Assembly: GCA_035452965.1 (NCBI GenBank)
Contig: DAOTCE010000002.1
Span: 1 to 64,000 of the forward strand
Source of the DNA: Candidatus Paceibacterota bacterium
GTDB lineage: Bacteria; Verrucomicrobiota; Verrucomicrobiia; Limisphaerales; UBA8199
Direction: 5' to 3'
DNA: 64,000 nucleotides
In this document: piece by piece, positions 43,312-52,432 of the stretch
Layout: each line of letters begins with the position of its first letter
Numbering within the stretch: position 1 is the stretch's first letter
Notes under the pieces: model-generated
Databases searched by the model: none
What the model was told of the DNA's origin: nothing
What the model saw: the letters and a program-made list of their open reading frames with translations, nothing else
Position numbers and translations under genes: made by a program

Positions 43312-43805
43312 AGGCTGGCCATCACCTGCGCCATCGCCAGCGCGGTCTGGGCCGCCTCCCGGCCCCGGTTGCGCTTCGGGTCGAGGCAGCGGGCGCGCGC
43401 CTGGTCCTCGTTCTCCAGCAGCAGCACCTCGTGGATCACCGGCACCTCGTGTGCCACCTGGATCTCCATCAGCGTCCGGCTCACCGCCTCCCCGATGTGC
43501 GCGGCGTGGACGGTTTCGCCGCGAAGGATGACCCCGAGGCAGATGATGGCGCTGAAAGGCGACGCGTGGTGCGTGGTGCGTGGTGCGTGGAGGGAGCCGG
43601 CCCGGGCGAGGCGCGCCGCCACCAGGGGAATCTCGTATGCTCCCGGCACCCGCACCACCTGGACGCCTCGCGCCCCCGCGCGCTTCAACTCCGCTGCCGC
43701 CGCCCGCAGCATGCTATCCACATAGCGCCCGTTGTAACGCGAGGCCACTATGGCAAACCGCGCGTCGCCTGCCCGGAATCGTCTCGACTTGATCGGTTTC
43801 AGCAT
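43281..43805 (-). CDS. ribH: 6,7-dimethyl-8-ribityllumazine synthase
   Basis: 174 aa from ATG 43805; a longer frame adds a random leader. It condenses 5-amino-6-ribitylaminouracil with dihydroxybutanone phosphate in riboflavin synthesis, usually as a 60-mer shell or pentamer. Motifs: ASRYNGRYVDSML, VPGAYEIPL, CLGVILRGETVH and PVIHEVLLLEN. Two oddities: an extra stretch GSLHAPRTTHHASPF encoded by CGTGGTG tandem repeats (43565-43590), and a C-terminus SGVSAERR supplied by the palindrome at 43238-43311. It follows ribBA by 97 bp on the same strand, so the two share a pathway and probably a transcript. Confidence 0.92.
   Translation of the reverse strand: MLKPIKSRRFRAGDARFAIVASRYNGRYVDSMLRAAAAELKRAGARGVQVVRVPGAYEIPLVAARLARAGSLHAPRTTHHASPFSAIICLGVILRGETVHAAHIGEAVSRTLMEIQVAHEVPVIHEVLLLENEDQARARCLDPKRNRGREAAQTALAMAQVMASLRSGVSAERR
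43565..43590. repeat. Heptamer tandem repeat inside ribH
   Basis: Three full CGTGGTG units plus five bases of a fourth, read on the plus strand. It encodes the HHA-rich insertion of RibH. The unit length is not a multiple of three, so gain or loss of one unit would shift the reading frame upstream of the active-site residues GETVH. This is a potential slippage site. Confidence 0.8.
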
Positions 43806-43902
43806 AAACAGAACGGAGCCATGGAGTGCTGGAGCGGTGGAGCGGCGGGCGGGCCGGAAAGGGCAGCACGCCAATACTCCGTTACTCGGTCACTCCGCCG
43901 GT

Positions 43903-45102
43903 TCACAATAGGTGTCCGAGCTTGTCGCGCTTGGTTTTGAGATAGTGCGCGTTGTGCGGGTTGGGTTTGACCCGGATTGGGACCTGCTCGACGATTTCGA
44001 GGCCGTAGCCTTCCAGCCCCACAATCTTGCGCGGGTTATTCGTCAGCAACCGAATCTTGCGAAGGCCCAGGTCCGCCAGGATTTGCGCGCCCAATCCGTA
44101 TTCGCGCAGGTCCATGTCGTAGCCGAGTTTCTGGTTGGCCTCGACGGTGTCGTAGCCTTGTTCCTGGAGCTTGTAGGCCTTGATTTTGGGCGCCAGGCCG
44201 ATGCCCCGGCCTTCCTGGCGCATGTAAATCACCACGCCGCACCCCGCCTCCGCCACCTGCCGCATGGCCTGGTGCAACTGCGGCCCGCAATCGCACCGCC
44301 TCGATCCGAAGACGTCCCCCGTCAAACACTCGCTGTGGACCCGAACCAGCACGTTTCGTTTCCCCGCGACCTCGCCGCATACCAGCGCCAAATGGTGCTG
44401 CCCCTCGATCTTCGATCGGTAGAGGTGCAGGTCGAAATCCCCGTATTCTGTGGGCAGCTTTACCACTTCCACCCGCTCCACCAGTTTCTCCCGCTCGCGG
44501 CGGAACTGGATGAGGTCGGCGATGGAACAGATCTTCAGCCGGTGTTTCCGGGCGAACCTTACCAATTGGGGCAGCCGCGCCATGGTGCCGTCGTCGCTCA
44601 TGATCTCGCAGATCACCCCGATGGGCCGGCAGCTCGCCAGGTGCACCAGGTCCACCGCCGCTTCGGTGTGCCCCGCCCGCTGCAGCACGCCGCCCGGCCG
44701 CGCCCGCAGCGGGAACACGTGCCCCGGTTGCACCAGGTCTTCCGGCACCGCGGTGGGGTCGGCCATCACCCGGATCGTCTCTGCCCGATCGGCGGCGCTA
44801 ATGCCCGAGGTGATCCCGCGCGCCGCATCCACGCTGACCTGGAAGTCCGTTTTGAACGTTTCCCGGTTCTGGTGCACCATGCGTTCGATGCCCAGTTGCT
44901 GGAGGCGTTCCGAGGTGGTGGGCACGCAAATCAAGCCGCGCCCGTGTTTGGCCATGAAGTTCACCGCCGTCGGCGTCACGAATTGGCCGGCCATGATCAG
45001 GTCGCCTTCGTTCTCGCGATCGGCGTCGTCTACTACAATCACCATCTTCCCGCGCCGCAGGTCGGCGGCGACCGATTCGATGGAGTTAAACCGCTGCGTC
45101 AT
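43903..45102 (-). CDS. ribBA: Bifunctional DHBP synthase / GTP cyclohydrolase II
   Basis: 399 aa, typical for RibBA. The N-terminal half makes 3,4-dihydroxy-2-butanone 4-phosphate from ribulose-5-phosphate: VDDADRENEGD, GLICVP, RAGHTEAAVDL. The C-terminal half opens GTP to start riboflavin synthesis: zinc cysteines in SECLTGDVFGSRRCDCG, MRQEGRGIGL, and NQKLGYDMDLREYGLGAQIL. Together with ribH 97 bp downstream, it covers most of the pathway; ribD and ribE are not in the window. No FMN riboswitch was recognisable in the 210-bp leader. Confidence 0.95.
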   Translation of the reverse strand: MTQRFNSIESVAADLRRGKMVIVVDDADRENEGDLIMAGQFVTPTAVNFMAKHGRGLICVPTTSERLQQLGIERMVHQNRETFKTDFQVSVDAARGITSGISAADRAETIRVMADPTAVPEDLVQPGHVFPLRARPGGVLQRAGHTEAAVDLVHLASCRPIGVICEIMSDDGTMARLPQLVRFARKHRLKICSIADLIQFRREREKLVERVEVVKLPTEYGDFDLHLYRSKIEGQHHLALVCGEVAGKRNVLVRVHSECLTGDVFGSRRCDCGPQLHQAMRQVAEAGCGVVIYMRQEGRGIGLAPKIKAYKLQEQGYDTVEANQKLGYDMDLREYGLGAQILADLGLRKIRLLTNNPRKIVGLEGYGLEIVEQVPIRVKPNPHNAHYLKTKRDKLGHLL

Positions 45103-45312
45103 ATTCCAGCCAAAGGCTACCGGAGCGTTCCATAATTGCCAGCTCCAAAAACTCTCCGGTTCAGACGGTGAGGCAGGTTTCCGTCGGGCCCGGCGCCCCG
45201 GGACGAACTGGGGTCCGTAAGAGGAGTCCCCCGCTCGTGTTCCGCTTGGGGCGGGGCCGGGAGATCGCCTTGGCCTTCCTGGCTTTGCAGCGGCTGCCTG
45301 GTTTCGTGGTCG

Positions 45313-46926
45313 TTACCGCGACGGATGATCCGGGTATCTGCTTGCCTCGTTTCGGGCGGTTTCCCTCAAGGCCTGGATCAACTCCAGGGTGAAGGTCTCA
45401 CTGCGCCTGAGGGAGTTGGCGACGCGCTCGAACGGGGTGGCTCCGGGCTCCTTGGCCGGGTTCATAATGTCGCGCTCGAAGAGCTTGTCCACGGAAGGCG
45501 AGTGCAGGCGGGCCAGTGATTCTGCCAGCTTCGGCCAGCTCCACACATTCTGGTAACCCGTGCGCTGCTGCCAGGCGTCCAACGCATCCACGAAGCCCTC
45601 CAGCGCCGTCTTGACCCCGGTGCCTGATTCCGATGTGGCCACGTAGTCGAGGAAGGCGGCCTTGAGCCGGAGCATGCACACGAGGTCCGCCACGAAGCGC
45701 TCGGGATTGTCGAACAGCAGCCCCTTCAGCGGCCCGGCTTTGAGCTGGCGGTTCGGCAGTTGATCCAGGCGATCGGCGGCGACGCGCATCGCGGCGGTGT
45801 AACCCGATTCGAGGCTCTCCCATCCCTGCGCGATCAGCTCGCCCTGGCCCGGGATCAGGTCCTCGGCGAATCGCACGAAGTCCTCGCGGGCGATGGGCTG
45901 GCCGGTCGCGCCGCGCGCGAAGGCGAAGGTGTTGGGCAGTTGCACGCAGTGGGTCTGCGCATTGCCCATGACCCCGCGCGGGCCTTGGTTCTTGCCCGCC
46001 TCGCGCGCGCCGGCCACATCAAACCGTGTCATGGGCAGAGAAGGCTCGCCCTCGATTCGGCCGTAGTTGAACGAAATGACCTTGTCCGCCACGCCGACCT
46101 TCTCGGCATACTTGAGGCCGTTGGCGATGCCCCACGGCCTGGGGTCGAACTTCTTCAGAAGCGTCAGCGCCTCCACAAACTCCTCTTCCGTGCCGTAGTT
46201 GAACTTGCCGTCCCGATACCAGCGCCCGTAGGCGGGCCAGCCGACGTGGTTCCAGTAAACCAGCTCGATGCCCGGGCGGAGGCTGTCGAACATCTTGCGG
46301 TGCGCCACCAGCAGGTTGACGAACTCCTCGTTGGTCGAGCCGGGATAGCCGCCGGGATCGCTGTCAATGATCGCCACGCCATCCACCCTCGCGAGCGGGC
46401 GGAACAGTTCCCGGCGCCGCTCGATCAGTTGGCCCAGCGCCGCCGGGTCGCCCGGATTCACCCGCGTGTCGCAGTAGAAGAAATGCCGTTTCTCGAACGG
46501 CGCTTTGCGGGCTTCCTCGTCCTTGACGCCCACATTCGGGCAGAGGGCGATGTAGACCCGCATGCCGAGTTCGCTGTGGAGCATGTCAATCACCGCGGAG
46601 ATCTTCTTGAGAGCGGCGCGGTCGCTCCGGGTCAGCGGCGAGGGCATGGTTTCGAGCACCGGCCAGATCATCACCGAGTTGTAGCCCAGCGCCTTCAACC
46701 CGCCGCAGTAGCCGCGGTAATCCTCCACCTTCCACGTGCGCGCCGCATAGGGGTAGTTGTAAGGCCAGTGCTGGTGGATGTACATGCCGACGAGACCGCG
46801 CGGCAGTTCCTCCGTCCGCCCGCCGGCGCCCGCCAGCACCCCAAGCAACCACAAAGCCGCCGCCAACTTTCCAATGGACCGCACTCGGCCACCGGGACTG
46901 CCCCCCGTCACAATTCTGCTTCGCAT
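45313..46926 (-). CDS. Exported protein of unknown function, TIM-barrel-like
   Basis: 537 aa. A signal peptide covers about residues 1-38. The mature part starts LPRGLVGMYIHQHWPYNYPYAARTW, then LKALGYNSVMIWPVLETMPS and RVYIALCPNVGVKDEE, a layout of beta strands and helices like a glycoside hydrolase barrel. DGVAIIDSDPGGYPGSTNEEF and ELVYWNHVGW carry acidic residues at strand ends that may be catalytic. I cannot assign a family. It stands alone between ribBA and the metallophosphoesterase gene, all minus strand, with gaps of about 200 bp. Confidence 0.65.
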   Translation of the reverse strand: MRSRIVTGGSPGGRVRSIGKLAAALWLLGVLAGAGGRTEELPRGLVGMYIHQHWPYNYPYAARTWKVEDYRGYCGGLKALGYNSVMIWPVLETMPSPLTRSDRAALKKISAVIDMLHSELGMRVYIALCPNVGVKDEEARKAPFEKRHFFYCDTRVNPGDPAALGQLIERRRELFRPLARVDGVAIIDSDPGGYPGSTNEEFVNLLVAHRKMFDSLRPGIELVYWNHVGWPAYGRWYRDGKFNYGTEEEFVEALTLLKKFDPRPWGIANGLKYAEKVGVADKVISFNYGRIEGEPSLPMTRFDVAGAREAGKNQGPRGVMGNAQTHCVQLPNTFAFARGATGQPIAREDFVRFAEDLIPGQGELIAQGWESLESGYTAAMRVAADRLDQLPNRQLKAGPLKGLLFDNPERFVADLVCMLRLKAAFLDYVATSESGTGVKTALEGFVDALDAWQQRTGYQNVWSWPKLAESLARLHSPSVDKLFERDIMNPAKEPGATPFERVANSLRRSETFTLELIQALRETARNEASRYPDHPSR

Positions 46927-47125
46927 AGTCTTCCGTCCAGCTTCATTCCTATCTACTACAGATTTGGAGTGATGTCGCGCAATTACCGGCAGATGTTGGC
47001 GCCAGAGCGCATGGGGGCCGGCGCACTCCGAAGCGCTATCGCGCTGTTATGACGTTCGTTGGCGCGTCAGCGTCGTGGAGAACCGCCGTCCTCGGGCGCC
47101 CTCATCCGTCGCTCCAACGGGCCGT

Positions 47126-49288
47126 TTAGGGCGCCCGGCACTTGATCGCCGTCAGGCTGCCGTCGAACGCTGTCAGGTAGGCGTTGGCGCCGTCGCAGGC
47201 GACCGAGCACATTACAAAGAGTTGAGGCGAGGCCTGGTATTGCCAAAGCAATTTGCCGGAATCCGCGGCGAGAGCTGACACGGTGCCTTTGCCGCTGCAC
47301 ACATAGACCACTCCGTTCTTCTCGGTTGGTGCGGTCGGGATGGCGCTGAGATGGGCGGGGACGCTCCACAGTTCCTTGCCGGAACTGTCAACTTTCACGA
47401 GGTCGCCGTTGGTCTTGCGCAGATAGACGAACTTGCCGTCCTCGGAAAGGCCGGTCGCGGAGACCCCCTTTACCGAGCCGACCGGCTCGCCGGTTTCGGC
47501 GTTGAGGATGCTCACCATCATGTTCCGGTCGGCGATCATGAGCTTGCCTTCGGCGATCACCGGCATGGCGTCGGCCGGGCTGTAGTAACGCTTGGCGCCC
47601 TTGGCAACGCGCGAGCCCTCGCCCAGTTGCTGCCAGACGAGCTTGCCGTCTTTGGCGTTCACGCAGCGAACGTATTGGTCCCAGGCTCCGTAGTAGATCT
47701 TGTCGTTCCAGGCAAACGGCTTCGACTCGACCGCGTAGGTGCCGTCCTTGTTGACCCAGGCCAGCTTGCCCGTGGCCGCCTCGAGCGCGTAAAGCCAGCC
47801 ATCGTTGCACCCGAAGATCACTTTGCCATCCGCGAGCACGGGCGAGGAGTAAACCGCGTCGCCTGCGGTGAACGACCACACTTTCACGCCGGCAGTGGTG
47901 TAAGCCGAGACGACACCGAGTCCGTTAGCGGTATACACTTTCCCGCCGGACACCAGCGGTTCGGCCAGTATTTCTGCGCCCGTATCAACCGCCCACGATC
48001 CTTGGCCGGTCTTGGCATTGATGGCGCGCAACTTGCCGTCGTTCGCGCCGACATAGACCACACCGTCGGCGACGGTGGGTGTGACCTTGCTGGACGCCGC
48101 AAGGTAGGCGCGCCAGGCCGTGGGCTGGTTCGCGGGTTCGAAGAAGAACTGCGTGCTGCGCGTAAAATGCCCGCCGCCCCCGGCGAAATCCACGCGCAGG
48201 TAGTGCGCCCCGGGCAACAGCCCGCTCACGTCCGCGCTGCCGGCAGCGGTCCAGTTCGGCGCCTGGCCTGAGAGCGTTAATTCGCCATTCAGCTCATCGT
48301 CAACTGTGTAAGTGACCTTCTCGACGCTCACCTGGCCGGACAGACGCGCCGAGATGGCCAGCTTGCCGCCGCCCGACGCGCGGAAGGCGGGGGAAGTAAT
48401 CGTAATGTCGGGATAGGACGATTTCGCGGGGAGCGTTTTTTCGAGGAGCTTCAAGCTCGGGGCGGGCTGGCCCACTTTCCAATATGCCGCACGCAACACG
48501 CCGCTCTTGACGGACAGGACCGCAAAACCTGCGTTCGGTCCGAAGGTCGAGCCGCCGGTGGTCTCGTCAATTCCCTCAACCACGCTGTGCACGTGGCCAT
48601 GCGAATGGCCGGCCATCAGCAACACGGTGTTGTGGCGGTGCAACACGTCCAGCAGCCGGTCGTAGTCATAACGGCTGGCGAACTCGCTCCCCGGCAAGGG
48701 ATGGTGGAAGAACACGAATACCGGAGTTCGGGTTCCCACCCTGGCCAGGTCCTTCTGGAGCCAGATAATTTGCTCCTCGCCGACCGATGGACGCGGGTCC
48801 TGGAACGTCGGCGTCATCAGCGCCACGAAGTGGCAACCGAATCGGTCGAAGGAGTAGTAGGCGGCCAGGCCCAGCGCGCGCAGGGACTTGAGATTGGCGC
48901 GCCACGTGTTGTCGTGGTTGCCGAGTTGGTGATACACCGGAATGGTGCAGCCCTTCCAATAGGAGAGGTAGTCCTCCCATGCCCCGCTGCCACCCCCAAA
49001 CTCATTCAGGTCGCCGGTTACCAGCACGAAAGCCGGTTTGGGTGCCTTGAGTTCGAACGGCGCGAGGTCAATCTCGCCCAGGCCATGAATCCGCGCGATG
49101 GTGGCCTGGCTGTCCGGCCGTGGCGCATGGACGTCGCTGGTGTGGATAAACGTGAAGTCCGACACCGCGACGCTCGGCTGCGCCCGGCCGCACGACGCGA
49201 CCATCGTCAGCAGCAGCGCCGACAAGGCCCAGGACTCTATTCTACGCCGCTGCGCGCGCCGCGGCCTTCGGATCTCAAACCAGTTCAT
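47126..49288 (-). CDS. Exported metallophosphoesterase fused to a PQQ-like beta-propeller
   Basis: 720 aa from ATG 49288; longer frames upstream are not conserved. The leader LLLTMVASC suggests a lipoprotein or signal peptide. Residues about 40-290 are a calcineurin-like phosphoesterase with all metal motifs: HTSDVHAPR, VTGDLNEFG, LGNHDNTW, FFHHPLPG and AGHSHGHVH. An Ig-like linker (about 310-420) leads to a seven-bladed PQQ-like propeller (about 430-715) with repeated NAKTGQGSW, YALEAATGKLAW and NAKDGKLVWQ. The enzyme could cleave phosphoesters or phosphodiesters in the periplasm. The fusion of these two domains is uncommon. Copy 2 of the dispersed hairpin element lies 330 bp upstream. Confidence 0.86.
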   Translation of the reverse strand: MNWFEIRRPRRAQRRRIESWALSALLLTMVASCGRAQPSVAVSDFTFIHTSDVHAPRPDSQATIARIHGLGEIDLAPFELKAPKPAFVLVTGDLNEFGGGSGAWEDYLSYWKGCTIPVYHQLGNHDNTWRANLKSLRALGLAAYYSFDRFGCHFVALMTPTFQDPRPSVGEEQIIWLQKDLARVGTRTPVFVFFHHPLPGSEFASRYDYDRLLDVLHRHNTVLLMAGHSHGHVHSVVEGIDETTGGSTFGPNAGFAVLSVKSGVLRAAYWKVGQPAPSLKLLEKTLPAKSSYPDITITSPAFRASGGGKLAISARLSGQVSVEKVTYTVDDELNGELTLSGQAPNWTAAGSADVSGLLPGAHYLRVDFAGGGGHFTRSTQFFFEPANQPTAWRAYLAASSKVTPTVADGVVYVGANDGKLRAINAKTGQGSWAVDTGAEILAEPLVSGGKVYTANGLGVVSAYTTAGVKVWSFTAGDAVYSSPVLADGKVIFGCNDGWLYALEAATGKLAWVNKDGTYAVESKPFAWNDKIYYGAWDQYVRCVNAKDGKLVWQQLGEGSRVAKGAKRYYSPADAMPVIAEGKLMIADRNMMVSILNAETGEPVGSVKGVSATGLSEDGKFVYLRKTNGDLVKVDSSGKELWSVPAHLSAIPTAPTEKNGVVYVCSGKGTVSALAADSGKLLWQYQASPQLFVMCSVACDGANAYLTAFDGSLTAIKCRAP

Positions 49289-50279
49289 CAACTTATCCTG
49301 ATGGCCGGCCTGGAAGTCGTCAAGCCTGCGGGATGAAATCAGCCGGCTCTGGCTGACCGCTTCACGGGGCCAGCAAGGAATGCCACAGGTCGAGCATATT
49401 GGCGGGGTCGAACATTGCGGGCACCGCTGCCAACGGTGGTTTTCCGAGCTTCGCATCAATGAAACTGGGGCTTTTTCGTCTTTCGCAGTGCTTTACGTGC
49501 TTCGCCGACCTCCGGGGAGCGCGCCGGTGCTGATCCGCCGTCTCAGACGCCTTTCTTGCCTTCAGCTCCCCCGCCGGACGGGCAACGGCACCGTTAAGGT
49601 GGTCGCGCCCCGCCGTTAGCTTGTGGTTGGCTGGGCGATGGCTTGTCAATGCGGTCAGGTTACGGTGTGGTTCCCATGGGGGTCGGCCCCCATGGGAACC
49701 ACACCGTAGCACCGCCATACTGTCACTGTATCGCCAAGCCAGGGGTGCCGGGGTCCGAGGGAGCTGGAGAATGCAGGCAGGCAGCATCACTGTCCAATAT
49801 TTGGACAGAGCGCGGAGGGGGGCGGGGGTGCCAATCCGGTTCTGGCCGGGGAGCAATGGTGGATTCGAATTCCCTCTGCCTCGGCCGCCCAGGTTTTCCG
49901 GCTGAAAACCATGGCGTTAGTCTGTCCCAAGCCCTCGTTGTTAAGGCATTGGCAGGTCAATACCCGGGAGCAGCCAAAAGAGCCTTGCCTGAGAAGCCCG
50001 CCTTGTTCCTGGGCGTGGTTTGAGCGGGGGAATTAGCACCCTAAGCTTTAGGGATGGCAGGGCGGTTTCGACGTGAACTGCCGTCCCCCGGCGCTCTCGG
50101 CGGGAGCGCCCTACCTTCACCGACAGGTGGAACATCTTCGCAATTCGCCGAGGATTGGGGGAAATCGAACTGCCATTCGGCTTATTTCTCGGCTTGCGCA
50201 CGACAGGTCGTTCTTTACATTGTCCGTCCCTTTGAGCGTCGGCTCGACCGGCAACAGATGAACTGGGCAGTGACAATTT
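49289..50279. other. Long gene-free region holding hairpin element copy 2
   Basis: 991 bp between divergent genes. 49616-49843 is the second copy of the dispersed element. To its left, minus-strand codons ending at 49362 read ...KLGKPPLAAVPAMFDPANMLDLWHSLLAP, protein-like in composition, but this frame runs into the repeat and has no good start; it may be a gene remnant. To its right a small hairpin GGTTTTC/GAAAACC (49892-49910) is seen. The right end includes the promoter of the EF-G-like gene. Confidence 0.5.
49616..49843. repeat. Dispersed hairpin element, copy 2
   Basis: About 228 bp, inverted relative to copy 1 at 26079-26302. It holds a hairpin at 49661-49708 with 22-bp perfect arms and loop TCGG, and a short palindrome at 49790-49808 (8-bp arms CTGTCCAA around TAT). 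The stem differs from copy 1 at two neighbouring positions (GGTGTGGTTCCC here versus GGTGTGTATCCC there), and both changes are compensated in the opposite arm. Flanks also align, ending near the GGTGCCAATCCGG segment. Confidence 0.75.
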
Positions 50280-52370
50280 ATGAAAGACTATCAACCAGGT
50301 GACATTCGTAACTTCGCCATCGTAGGACATGCTTCGTGCGGGAAGACCATGCTCAGCGAGGCCATGCTGGCCTGCGCCGGCGTGATCAACCGCATGGGGG
50401 GCATCGCCGCCGGCACGACGGTGTCGGACTACCATGACAGCGAGCAGCAGCGGCAGATCTCGGTCCTGACCACGCTGATGCACTTCGAGTGGCAGGAGAA
50501 GAAGTTCAACATCCTGGATTGCCCGGGCTATGCGGATTTCATCAGCGAAGCGCTGGGCGCGCTGCGGGTCAGCGACGTCGCGGTCGTGGCGGTCCACGCC
50601 AACCACGGCGTGGGCGTCGGCACGGACGCCGTCTGGAAATGCGCGAGCCAGAACGGCATTCCCAAGATTCTCGTTGCCAACGCGTTCGACAAGGAGGAGA
50701 CGGATTTCGAGAAAATCCTGGCGCAACTCCGGGAGCACTTCGGCGAGCGCGTCTTCCCGCTGAGCGTCCCGATCAACGCCGGCCCCGGCTTCAACCAGTT
50801 GCTGGACGTGCTGCGCAATCAGGTCACCACCTACGCGACCGACAAGAGCGGCAAGTTCACCGAAGCCCCACCGACCGGCGCCCTGGCCGAGCGGGCCAAG
50901 CAGTTGCACGGCCAGTTGATCGAGTTCATCGCCGAGTCGGACGACGCGCTCATGGAGAAGTTCTTCGCGCAGGGCGGGCTCTCGGAGGAGGAGGTGCGCG
51001 CCGGGATGCGCGCCGCCATCCAGAAGCAGGTATTCGTGCCGCTGTTCTGCACCGCGGCCGAGAGCAATATCGGTGTCGCGCGGATCATGGATTTCATTGC
51101 CAAGTATGGCCCTTCGCCGGCGGACCGGCCGAAGGCGGAGGCCGTGAATGGCGAAGGCAACAAGGTGGAAGTGGCGCTGACCGATCCCGACCCCGTGCTC
51201 TACGTCTTCAAGACGATGAGCGAGGCGCAGTTCGGCGAGCTTTCATTCTTCCGCGTCTATTCGGGCCTGGTGAAATTCGGCAGCGAAGTCCATAACACCG
51301 CCCGGCGCAGCACCGAGAAGATCGGCCAGATCTACCTGCTCAACGGCAAAACCCGCACGAGCGTCCCCACGCTTTGCGCCGGGGACATCGGCGCGGTGGT
51401 CAAGCTCAAGGACACCCAGACCGGCAACACCCTCTGCGGGGGCAAGAAGCCCGTGACGCTGCCGAAGGTTGAGTATCCCCACCCGAACATCCACGCCTCC
51501 CTCAAGAGCAACGTCAAGGGCGAGGAGGACAAGGTCGCTTCGGGGCTGGCGGCGCTACACCATGAGGACCCGACGTTCATTTACACGGTGGACTCCGAAC
51601 TGCGCCAGACCATCGTGTCCGCTCAAGGCGAGCTGCATCTGGAGGTCATCGCTGACAGCCTGCGGCGCCGCTACAACGTGCACGTCGAGCTGGGTGAGCC
51701 ACGCGTGCGCTACCGCGAGACCATTAAGGCCCGGGGCGATTCGAAGTACCGGCATAAAAAGCAGACCGGCGGCGCCGGGCAGTTCGCCGAGGTCTGGATG
51801 CGCATCGAACCCAAGCCGCGCGACACCGGCGTCGAGTTCACCAACTCGCTCGTCGGCCAGAACGTGGACCGCGTCTTCGTGCCCTCGGTCGAGAAGGGCG
51901 TTTTAAAGGCCTGCGAGGAAGGCATCCTCGCCGGCTACCGCGTCGTGGATGTGAAGATTGACTTTTACGACGGCAAGATGCACCCGGTGGACTCCAAAGA
52001 CATCGCGTTCCAGATCGCCGGCTACTTTGGCTTCAAAGAGGCCTTCGCCATGGCCCGGCCCTGCCTGCTCGAACCGATTCACCTCGTTGAAATCCGCATC
52101 CCGGACGATTGCATGGGCAAAGTCATGGGCGACCTGTCCAGCCGGCGCGGCAAGATCCAGGGCATGGACATGGAAGGCGGATTCCAGTTGATCAAGGCGC
52201 ATGTCCCCGCCAAGGAGCTTTACCGCTACTCCAGCACCCTGCGCTCGCTGACCGGCGGGCGCGGCATGCATGCGGAGTCTTTCAGCCACTACGAGGAAAT
52301 GCCGCGAGAGGCCGAGCAGAGGGTCGTCGAAGAAAGCAAGCGCGCCAAGCAGGCGCAGCAGGCCGAGTAA
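50280..52370 (+). CDS. EF-G-like GTPase
   Basis: 696 aa, close to EF-G in length and domain order (G domain, II, III, IV, V). P-loop GHASCGKT (16-23), a switch I equivalent QRQISVLTT, and DCPGYADF (80-87) match EF-G. The G4 motif NKxD reads NAFD (134-137), lacking Lys. Domain IV has RYRETIKARGDSKYRHKKQTGGAGQFAEV, a good match to EF-G paralogues. The C-terminus includes TGGRGMHAESFSHYEEMP. It belongs to the EF-G-II/EF-G-like paralogue group, whose role (ribosome recycling or specialised translocation) is not settled. No canonical fusA, tufA or rps neighbours are present. It starts 991 bp from the divergent metallophosphoesterase gene. Confidence 0.87.
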   Translation: MKDYQPGDIRNFAIVGHASCGKTMLSEAMLACAGVINRMGGIAAGTTVSDYHDSEQQRQISVLTTLMHFEWQEKKFNILDCPGYADFISEALGALRVSDVAVVAVHANHGVGVGTDAVWKCASQNGIPKILVANAFDKEETDFEKILAQLREHFGERVFPLSVPINAGPGFNQLLDVLRNQVTTYATDKSGKFTEAPPTGALAERAKQLHGQLIEFIAESDDALMEKFFAQGGLSEEEVRAGMRAAIQKQVFVPLFCTAAESNIGVARIMDFIAKYGPSPADRPKAEAVNGEGNKVEVALTDPDPVLYVFKTMSEAQFGELSFFRVYSGLVKFGSEVHNTARRSTEKIGQIYLLNGKTRTSVPTLCAGDIGAVVKLKDTQTGNTLCGGKKPVTLPKVEYPHPNIHASLKSNVKGEEDKVASGLAALHHEDPTFIYTVDSELRQTIVSAQGELHLEVIADSLRRRYNVHVELGEPRVRYRETIKARGDSKYRHKKQTGGAGQFAEVWMRIEPKPRDTGVEFTNSLVGQNVDRVFVPSVEKGVLKACEEGILAGYRVVDVKIDFYDGKMHPVDSKDIAFQIAGYFGFKEAFAMARPCLLEPIHLVEIRIPDDCMGKVMGDLSSRRGKIQGMDMEGGFQLIKAHVPAKELYRYSSTLRSLTGGRGMHAESFSHYEEMPREAEQRVVEESKRAKQAQQAE

Positions 52371-52432
52371 GCGCCACCGGCGCGCAGTTCGCTCTTGCAG
52401 TGCGCCTGCGCCGGTCGCATGTTGCGGCCTAT

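Noticed and set aside
45103..45312. FMN riboswitch upstream of ribBA
   Set aside because: No RFN-type conserved segments are visible on the minus strand in this leader.
49866..49890. GGATTCGAATTCCCTCTGCC resembling a tRNA 3' end
   Set aside because: No matching T-stem, acceptor 5' arm or anticodon arm is found upstream, so it is at most a chance or decayed fragment.
49892..49910. GGTTTTC/GAAAACC hairpin as terminator or integron attC
   Set aside because: No U-tract, no integrase, and no second site; a 7-bp stem is weak.
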